Translations under genes and position numbers: made by a program
Shown: positions 56,301 through 64,000 of the stretch, in pieces
Layout of the letters: the number at the start of each line of letters is the position of its first letter
Position numbering within the stretch: position 1 is the first letter of the stretch
The notes under the pieces: model-generated
Databases searched by the model: none
What the model saw: the letters and a program-made list of their open reading frames with translations, nothing else
What the model was told of the DNA's origin: nothing
Assembly: GCA_964036295.1 (NCBI GenBank)
Contig: OZ038462.1
Span: 27,269,759 to 27,333,758 of the forward strand
Direction: 5' to 3'
Length of the DNA: 64,000 nt
Source: Plumapathes pennacea
Lineage: Eukaryota > Cnidaria > Anthozoa > Antipatharia > Myriopathidae

Positions 56301-59300
56301 AGCCCATTACTCGAAGATTCTGTCAAAGATCGAGTTCACAGAGAAGAGAAACAACAGGGAAATAGTCCTGTTTATGAGGACCCCAAGAGACAGCAGAGGG
56401 GTGAACGAAATACCAGAGGAGCACAAAGGGGGAAAGGGCCGGAGTTTGACAGACGGCAACGAGATCTTGGCAGAGATGATAGGAAGTTTCGGAAGTCAGT
56501 TGAAAATGAAAAACTGGACCAACGGGAAGAGTCACGGAAGAGGAACTTTCGCGGAAGAGACAGAAACCGGGGTACTGGTGGAAGAAGGGGGAAGGAACAT
56601 GATAGGTATGGTAATGAAGGTGGCAGGCCAGGGAAACCCAGATTCAGCAATGAGGAACCAAGAGAAAGACGAGCAGGGTTTGAGCCCAGATTTGCTGGAC
56701 CTCAAGCCCATGTTGATAGAGTCGCTCAAGGTCTGCCACATCTGGTCGAACCACTCCCAAGACGTGTCCCCGATGAACCACTGCGAAAGAAGCCCAAACC
56801 TTTGTTTCCTGAACATGAACTTATTACTCTTAGACAAAGGCATGGCAGATCCCCTCCCAGAGGCAGAGCTACACCCCCCATTCAAAATCACCCCATTGAC
56901 CATGGACACCCTTCCTCTACACATGAAGGATTCGATTTTGATGATTTTGACTCTCACCCACCCTTCCACCCTGATCATTTTCATCAGTCTACAAGACCAC
57001 AGGAGGACCACCCCCCTCTTCGCCATCTTCATGAGGATCCTGGGAGGTTCCCCCCTCCCCTCATGAGGGAGGAAATGGGTCCAGCATTTGAGATACCTAA
57101 AGAGCTGATGTTGGATCAACAGGCAGAAATAATGAGACAGGCAAGTACACAGGGTTTCATCTAAAGTACAGCAGGGTGTTATACTGTAATAAGCACTGGT
57201 TCTGATGCAACCATGACATTCAAAAAAACTTACAATGTTACAGTGAAAGATGACTCAGGCTACATTTACAATTTACCGGGTAGCTTTTATAGTGTTGTAC
57301 CAGAGAGACCTGATACATCTGATACACTGTTTTCAGTGTGAATTTTGAAATGAGTACTGTTGCTTTGCTCCACTTTAGAAAGTGATGTGTCCCATATCAG
57401 ATAGGTTTTTAGAGTGCTCCAACTGCAGTGTAAACATACAGTTATAATTGACGAAATGAGTGCCTGTGCCAAAACGAGGCTTGCCATTGTTCAAGATGGA
57501 GGTACACATATACATTTACAGTATGTTGCACTCATGTTAACAGCTGTGGCAGCAATAGGTTTGGGCTATGCACCAGCTTACTGTATTGTGTGTTCACTGT
57601 ACCAGATAGGCTTTTGTAATGGCCCCAAATCCTCTCTGGTATAGTGTAAACTTAACCTCAGGTGTTGAGAAATGTCCACTTAAAATCCATGATTATGATA
57701 AGTAAATTATAGAGTCGTTTTTGGATGACTGTTGAAAACCAAAACCAAAGTAATCACACAGGCCAATCACAGAGACTGAGAGAAAACAGTTCAGCCAATT
57801 GGAAGCCAAAGTAATTTGTGTTTGGTCTTGCATTTGGTTTTACTTTCCAATCAGCAGTGTGAGTACATGCCATCGCTTGCGTGAGAAGTGTTTGGTTTTG
57901 GTTTTGGTTGTGTTCCTGATTGGCTGAGCATGCTGACCAATCCGAAAGCGAAGCAAACGCAAAACCAAAGCAATCACACAATTACATTTGACAGTTGTGT
58001 GAAAACCACTATGGTACACAGATTGTTTCATATTATTACAATCATTACTTAAGTTACCTCATTAGTTGTGTCATTACAGTAGTGTGTACAGTAGATCATG
58101 GTTCACAGGTTGCTTCATATACATGAGTTCTGTGCCTTATGTTATGGTTTCTGTAGGCTGAGAACCGTTTGACATCCGGTGACATGACCAAGGAACAGCA
58201 CCATGAGCTTGTTGAGCGACTACAACAGCTATATGAACTTCAGCGGCAAAAGGAGCGCCTGAGGCAGCAACAGCTACAACAGGACAAGGTGCCGTCACAT
58301 GGGGGACTTCATCATCCCCTGGAGGGGCCACCCCACTCTGTTCATCCAGATCAGCACCTGGACCATCCACCATTCCAAGCAGGACCCAGGGAACCGTTTA
58401 TATCAGGTATAGTTTGGTGAGCTTGCTCGTTAGGGGGACCTTACATCTGGGCGACACTGTACAGACCTTGATCCAGGGAAAAACTTGTAAAGCAAAGGTG
58501 TTTTTCCCACTGTTATAATCTGATTGATTTATTGGCTCTTTTAGATGGGCCTCCAAGAGGACCCTGGCCAGACGAACCTGTCAGACCCCAAAGAATGGGT
58601 CCTCAGGGGCACCCAGCTATGGCACCAGAACGACCTGGATTTGGTCCTCCAAGGCCTCTCATGGATATGCATAATGAGGAGTTCCTGGGCCCACCAATGG
58701 AGCATGAGGGGCTAATGGACCACAGTGCCCCAATGGAAGGGGCTATGAGAAGCTCGGGAAGGTTGTTTGAGGGTGGGCCAAGGTTAGGAGTCGGTCTGGA
58801 AGGTCCTCCTGTTAGAGCACCTTATGAACATGGACACATGTTAAAGGGACATATGGGGCCTAGGCATGATGTCCCTGTAGAGATGGAGGTACATGAACCC
58901 CTGAGTTCTGCAATGCAGGAAGGACCCTCTGGCTCAGGTAGTAACTTAATCACGTGAACTTTGCGTCATTAATATCACATGATCCCATCATAAATGACAA
59001 TGACAATCCTTCGGTCAGTCATCCGTGAACTTTATAAACTGAGTTTTAAAAATTATTCCCAGTCTCTAGACTGAGAGAAAGCCGGCTTTGACCAGGTTTA
59101 CCCGGGACAACATTTTTCCATATAAACTGTTCGGTAAAATTGTCTCGGGTATCTGGAACAACTTTTCTTCATATAAACGGGGCCTTAGGTGTGGGTGTTA
59201 CTGCAATGAAGCTTTACTCTCTGCACACCTCCTTTATCCAGGCGCTCCTCCTCAGATGGAAAAAAAGAATGTGGACGATCTTTTCCGGCGCCTGGTCCAG

Positions 59301-62300
59301 GTGGGCGTGATTAAAGTAATGCCAGAACCTCGAGCCGTGTCTCCGGTGCCCATCAGAACGCCACCCCTCCAAGCCCAGCCACAACCTGAACCACAGCCAC
59401 AAGCAAAGCCGGGCTCACCAAAGAAGGAGACCTCCGACATACCAGAGTTGAAGCTGGTGCCATTTGAACTAAAGAAGTGAGTGTTTACTTTTGTGAGCTT
59501 CTTTTGATTTTGTCGTTCAGTCTCTCGTCACAGATTTATTATAAAGTATATGGAACTTGCAACTTGATAGCTTGCTCAGATGAAAGCTGATTGAACTATC
59601 GGTTCTCTCTGCAGCACTCGCACGTTTTGTTCTTTATTAGTTAGGAGAATCTGCATTATGACCTCAGGAGTGAAAGGTTAAAATTAATATCCTGTTGGTC
59701 AAGCAATTAACTCTTTCACTTTTAAAAGCACTTGCTCTCGAGTTGGAGTGCATGCACTGTAAGGCGCTGCCATAATTGATTTGATAAAAAGAAGTTATTT
59801 GAAAACCCACTAACAGCTGGTGAACCTCCTCTATTTCAGACGTTATGAAGGTGTAATTAAGAAGATATACGATGGCACACAGTGTTCATCATGTGGCCTG
59901 AGGTTTGCTGGTAAAGCAGCCGCTATTTACCCGGAGCACCTGGACTGGCATTTCAGGAAGAATCGACGTGAAAGGGATGGACGTCACATAGCGTATCGAC
60001 AGTGGTTCATCGGTGTCAAGGTACAGATGTTTCAATGTTTCAAGTAGACATCTTTGGTTTCTTAGAGCCGTTTTCGGCCCTGGACTGTCGAAAACCAAAA
60101 CCAAAGCAAGTACACTGCCCTGTGTGGACCAATCGGAAATCGCTGCAAACGGAAAACCAAAACAATCACACGATTACTTTCGAGTTATCCGAAAACGGCT
60201 CAACCTGTGACTCCTGTTATACTGTAGCTCAGATTTATCCCAACTACTCACACTGCAAACACATCACACTCAGACGTCGCATTTTACGCACGATTCTGTG
60301 CGGCGTTTTTAGAGCTGCCTGCGTATTTTATGTAAGCGTCTGCGTACGTCTTTATGTGAAACGTCCAACATCCGCGTCCACGACTTGCAGAAATTTAGCA
60401 TTGATGAATTTCGAACCACTTTCCTTTGCTTTCACAAGTTCAAGCATTACACTATATTCTAGTTCAAGATATTCACCGTACGCATTTCTTATTCTCTTTC
60501 CGCATTTTTTTGGGAATGCTGCGCGTGAGCCTACGCAAGCCCGCGGTAATTGCACAAAAGTGTGGATGCAAGTGTATATACTGTAGCTTAGTGTTACGCT
60601 CGTAAAACCTCAAGAAGCTACTTAGGTCAATGCATTTTCTGGATGTGGAATTTTACCTCGAGTTAGATCGACTTACATAGTAATAGCGAACGTTGAACAA
60701 CTCGGTGTGGTACATGTGTGATATGACTCGGACTTCCTTTCAGGACTGGGTAGCGTATGAAGAGATTACGGACCCAGAAGAAAAAGGTGTGTAGCTGGAC
60801 TCAGCATTGTGTATATTGTAGGTTTTATATCAAATCTGACTGACGACGGACCGACTAAGTAACTTCTGATTACTCGCTGACTGATAAACTTGCACTGTAG
60901 TTTGTAGTATCTTGCTCTGACCATTTCTTGTTGTCCGTGCAGCGCACAGCTCTTTCTTCGACCAAACAATGACTGTGGCCTCCCCGGACAAGTCTACACA
61001 AGAGGGGGAACACAGCTGTCCAGTATTGGACGGAGAGTCAGATATGGTAAGTTATGAGCCCTGCATGTGTTGAGCTATTTTATAAGGTCTAGATAAATAC
61101 TGATGTACCGAGTCTGTTCTCGCCAGGCTTGTGATATTTGCTGCGAGAAGTTTGAACAGTTCTGGGAAGAAACCAACGAGGAATGGCACTACAAAGGGGC
61201 CGTGAGGGAGCACGGGAAGGCAAGTTCTTTGTTGATTCACTGTTACTGGAATTTGGTTCTCAATAACAAGAAGAAGGCCTTGCTCACTTCTCCACTCTCA
61301 CTGACGAGTTTTAGTCCACCTGCAACACTGTTAAACGTCCTTGCTTGGTACCGTTAGCACAACACCACAAGCATTCATTTTGTGGGCTGGTCCAAGGGCA
61401 AGCTGTAGCCATTACGCACTTGGCCAGATAGTTTAAACGAAACAAGTTATCGAGAAAATCACCTAGCCAGACGAGGAAGCCTGGTCGTTCCGGGATAGCG
61501 GACATGACTTCCTTCACGCCCTGAATATTCACTTTATACGGAAATCTTCACCAGCGCTTGTTTGTTTTTATTGCAGACCTACCACGTGTTGTGTCTGCAG
61601 GACGCTAAAGAGGTGGGTCTTGCTATAATGCTGACCTATACTCCCCACCGTCGTTCTCACTTGTTTTCTGTTATTGATTGTCGTTGTTAGGGCCGTTTTC
61701 GAATGAATGTCGAAAACCAAAACCAAAGCAAGTACACCGCCAATCACAGAGGCCATAAGAAACATTTTTAACCAATCAGAAGCCACTGTAATCCGCGTTT
61801 GGTTTTACACTCTGAAGAAGAAACCAATCAGAAGTGCGAGGAAACGCCATCGCCATTTGCTTGTTTGCGTGAGAATATCGCTGTCAGATTTTGCTTTTGC
61901 TCTTGATTGGCGAAGAAGGCTGCGAACATGTTTGGACCAATCCAGAGTGGAACCAAACGCAAAACCAAAGCAATTACCCGATTACTTCCTATAGTCATCT
62001 GAAAACGGCTCTAATACAATAGATGTCTTTTTCTGTTACCCCTTTGTCATCTCACGTGTTCTCTGTCCAAACCAATGCGCTGCTTCTGTGGGCTTAACAA
62101 ATTCTAATCAGAATGCTTGTTTTTACTCTTTTTCCTGGTACATTTGTGGCTGTCTTTGCCGTGTTTCTCTTGCTCTGCATTGTACCATACAGAATCAAGG
62201 AACGCAGGTAGAGGTGGAAGAAGACGACGACAGCAAGTTCCAACACGCTGAAGACGATGAACAAACGGAAGAAGCACAGAAGGATGAAGTGGGAGAAGAT

Positions 62301-62462
62301 AAACCAAATGTAAAGGAATCTGATAAAGAGGTATCGACCGATAACGGTATCTCTGTAATAAAGGTAACTCCAGAGCTGGTAACCGAGAGCAAATCCGACG
62401 TCAGTGATGCTAAATCCAGTACGGAAAATAAAGACCGTCAAACGCAGGCTGATGGCATTTAG
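53335..62462 (+). CDS. PCF11: PCF11, pre-mRNA cleavage complex II factor
   Basis: Coding exons: 53335-53496, 54427-54552, 54927-55106, 55610-55912, 56037-57140, 58157-58406, 58545-58937, 59242-59476, 59840-60020, 60744-60786, 60943-61046, 61127-61219, 61577-61612, 62193-62462 (3,480 bases, 1,159 residues). The N-terminal CTD-interacting domain (about 1-150) has SSLEDLTFNSKP and the LLDSIIKNVG helix. A Gln-rich coiled coil spans about 180-250, and a basic Arg-rich region about 258-600. A conserved helix spans about 610-660 (AENRLTSGDM), and a Gly/Pro-rich part with FEG-like repeats about 710-840. Zinc fingers follow near 930 (CSSCGLRF...HLDWH) and near 1029-1065 (CDIC...YHVLC), then an acidic C-terminus. 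It links the polymerase II CTD to cleavage, polyadenylation and termination. Introns 5 and 12 start with GC. It is shorter than the human protein, mainly in the middle region. Confidence 0.95.
54660..54817. mobile_element. MITE in PCF11 intron 2
   Basis: The 158-base element has inverted ends CAGTCAAAGATCTT and, as complement on the right, CAGTCAAAGCTCTCC, followed on both sides by a GTGACCAC/ATGACCACC motif. It is non-coding. Confidence 0.75.
55477..55551. repeat. T/G-rich simple repeat in PCF11 intron 3
   Basis: Irregular TTTTTG and TTTTTGTA units run up to 60 bases before the exon 4 acceptor. The long frame that runs through it into exon 4 is not coding in this part. Confidence 0.85.
57711..58013. 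mobile_element. AGAGCCGTTTTCG-family MITE, diverged copy (PCF11 intron 5)
   Basis: The left end is AGAGTCGTTTTTGGATGACTG with GAAAACCAAAACCAAAGTAA; the right end is a diverged inverted counterpart (GTTGTGTGAAAACCACTAT). About 300 bases, with several internal (A/T)-GGTTTTGGTTTTGG motifs on both strands. Confidence 0.75.
60062..60203. mobile_element. AGAGCCGTTTTCG-family MITE, short copy (PCF11 intron 9)
   Basis: The ends are TTAGAGCCGTTTTCGG and CCGAAAACGGCTCAA. At about 140 bases it is half the length of its relatives, so it has an internal deletion. It keeps CGAAAACCAAAACCAAAGCA next to the left end. Confidence 0.88.
61687..62014. mobile_element. AGAGCCGTTTTCG-family MITE, full copy (PCF11 intron 13)
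   Basis: The ends are TTAGGGCCGTTTTCG and GAAAACGGCTCTAA, with the same CGAAAACCAAAACCAAAGCA start as the other copies. The TTA/TAA at the ends may include a three-base target duplication, as in PIF/Harbinger-type elements. Confidence 0.88.
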
Positions 62463-62804
62463 TCCTTCAACCTCTGCCCTCTCACTGTCGAACCAACTTC
62501 AGTTCCGCTGCGACCTTTTGTCGCTGTTCAAACTGCCTCAGAGTTAGTCCACTTTTAATATTCTGACGTCATCTTCGGAGAGAGCTGGCTGCCATTCCAA
62601 ACTTCGTCAGTCGACGAGCAAGATGCACGGTGGGATGTTTTTTCCATGCTGGTTTTCGCCAGTGCGTTTCAAAGACGGAAAACGTACTTTCGTAAGTCAA
62701 GTCGTCGGTAAAACCTGAAGTCAGATTCGATCGGGAGTTGAAGACAGGTTAAAGATTCGAGGTCTGCGGGAAATATAACGGCGTGCAATTATCCTGTGTT
62801 TTGT

Positions 62805-63026
62805 TTAACCCTTTCACTCCCAAGCTCAAACTACAAATTCTCCCACCCTTAAAGAACAAAACGAATGAGCGTTAGCAGTAAGAATTGATTGTTCAACCAG
62901 CTTTCGTATCAGCAAAATATCAGGTAGCAAAAATTCTCCATACTGTATAATGTATATAAATTATCTGGTGATAGACTAAAGGAGAAAACCAGACTAGTTG
63001 ATTACTCTTGGGAGTGAAAGGCTTAA
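62805..63026. mobile_element. TTAACCCTTTCACTCCC-family MITE
   Basis: The left end is TTAACCCTTTCACTCCCAAG and the right end CTTGGGAGTGAAAGGCTTAA, about 222 bases. It lies in the probable 3' UTR or 3' flank of PCF11. The partial copies at 40.3-40.5 kb belong to the same family. Confidence 0.85.
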
Positions 63027-63363
63027 TTGAGCAGTTTTTAGCCAGACTAAGCAGCCAAGACAGTTTTTTTCTTGACGAATGTTGCTTTTCAAAGTTCGAC
63101 AACCCTTCGTATACAACTTCTTTCGCACAATCCAAAACTTTCGCGTCTTCACCAGGTGATTTGTACATCGAGGCAGTTTGAACAATCCAGGGATGTCAGT
63201 TGCTATTCCCGTCCCTTCTTCGTGATCTGAGACCCACGAGTGATATTCCTATTTCGCTGTTTTTGGAGAGTTTATTTGCAATAATATAAGTGAGACCTCC
63301 GCTCGCTTCTTCTCCAACGCAACTTTCACTGCTGGCGGTGTTTTGCTACAACCTGGACAAACT

Positions 63364-63390
63364 GTAAAAAAAAAAAAAAAAAAAAAAAAT
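63364..63390. repeat. poly-A run
   Basis: A run of about 26 A lies in the PCF11 3' region. Confidence 0.9.
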
Positions 63391-63640
63391 CAACGTCATT
63401 TATAATAAAGAGTATTTTCTTTACTTTGTACTTGTCATTTAGCTCATAGTTATGTGGTTGCCAAATACGATTGTACTGATAGTTAAATGTATTTAAAGGG
63501 CCTCTGTAGCTGTTCACATACCACTGCATGCTTATTTTACTGTAACCGAAGGACTTGTAGAAACTTCCAGTGTTGCTCATGAATTCCAAAGAGTCACAGT
63601 CTGGCCGAGCTTACTTCTGTACTGGTGTTTGCTGTCAAAT

Positions 63641-63671
63641 AATAAACCCATTTGATTTGGTATTGTGTGTA
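63641..63671 (+). terminator. likely PCF11 polyadenylation signal
   Basis: AATAAA at 63,641-63,646 is followed within 10-25 bases by a GT-rich stretch (TTTGGTATTGTGTGTATTG), the usual downstream element. This would give a 3' UTR of about 1.2 kb. A second candidate, AATAAAG near 63,399, has no comparable GT-rich stretch. Confidence 0.6.
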
Positions 63672-63956
63672 TTGATTCCTTGATGATATCTAGATGTCTG
63701 CACCCGAACACCACTGCTACCCGCGCTCCCGAACCCGCATCGGAAACCGCACATGTTTTTTCCTCTCATACTTTAGTCATATATTCTTGTCCCATACTCG
63801 AGTCTTGTTCTCCTTCAATACTAGATTCGGATGAAGCATTGAGGGCGTGTCATGCAACATTGCCCAACATGGTGTACAAAGTAACGCAACATGTTGTGCT
63901 CAACACTGTTAGGCGATGTTGTGCCAACACGTTGCGTTCATTTAGTGCACAAGACT

Positions 63957-64000
63957 TTAGAGCCGTTTTCGGATGACTGTCGAAAACCAAAACCAAAGTA
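63957..64000. mobile_element. AGAGCCGTTTTCG-family MITE, cut by the window end
   Basis: TTAGAGCCGTTTTCGGATGA and CGAAAACCAAAACCAAAGTA match the left end of the copies in PCF11 introns. The rest lies beyond the window. Confidence 0.85.

Noticed and set aside
62920..63185. Minus-strand frames downstream of PCF11
   Set aside because: They overlap a MITE and the likely PCF11 3' UTR; no family or start context was recognised.

Overview
The window is animal nuclear DNA: spliced genes with long A+T-rich introns, many small inverted-repeat elements, a tRNA-derived SINE and a full-length LTR retrotransposon. The organism is most likely a cnidarian, probably an anthozoan such as a stony coral. That is inferred from the gene content and repeat style and is not proven by the sequence. 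All recognisable host genes lie on the + strand.

Layout. 1-8,640 is mostly non-coding, with possible last exons of an upstream gene (about 515-1,298), inverted-repeat elements and duplicated blocks. Three tandem ABCC4 (MRP4)-like transporter genes follow: A (8,648-14,499), B (31,471-39,602) and C (46,185-51,944). Each has six coding exons with identical splice phases, and each rebuilds to an unbroken protein of 1,288-1,289 residues. Between A and B lie a 4 kb inverted-repeat structure holding a SINE (15.2-19.3 kb), a nearly empty A+T-rich stretch (19.9-21.4 kb), an LTR retrotransposon (21,775-26,451) that split an older Arg/Gln-rich coding sequence, and a nest of fold-back elements (27.1-29.7 kb). 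Between B and C lie a 2.9 kb inverted-repeat element (39.8-42.7 kb) and a duplicated upstream block. PCF11, the pre-mRNA cleavage complex II factor, fills 53,335-62,462 in 14 exons and ends near a good poly(A) signal at 63,641.

The ABCC array is a record of duplication and recombination. A and C share their upstream region and a GC-AG first intron; B has GT-AG at that site and a different upstream region. Intron 5 of A carries a B-like copy followed by a C-like copy, and A then continues with a C-like last exon but a B-like 3' flank, so A is a mosaic. An orphan exon fragment lies in intron 2 of B, and a gene-less copy of the upstream block lies downstream of A.

The transporters should act at a membrane as ATP-driven exporters of organic anions, nucleotides or conjugates; their substrates cannot be read from the sequence. 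PCF11 works in the nucleus in 3'-end formation and transcription termination. The two gene types share a neighbourhood but no visible pathway. PCF11 also uses two GC-AG introns, so the window holds four GC-AG introns in all.
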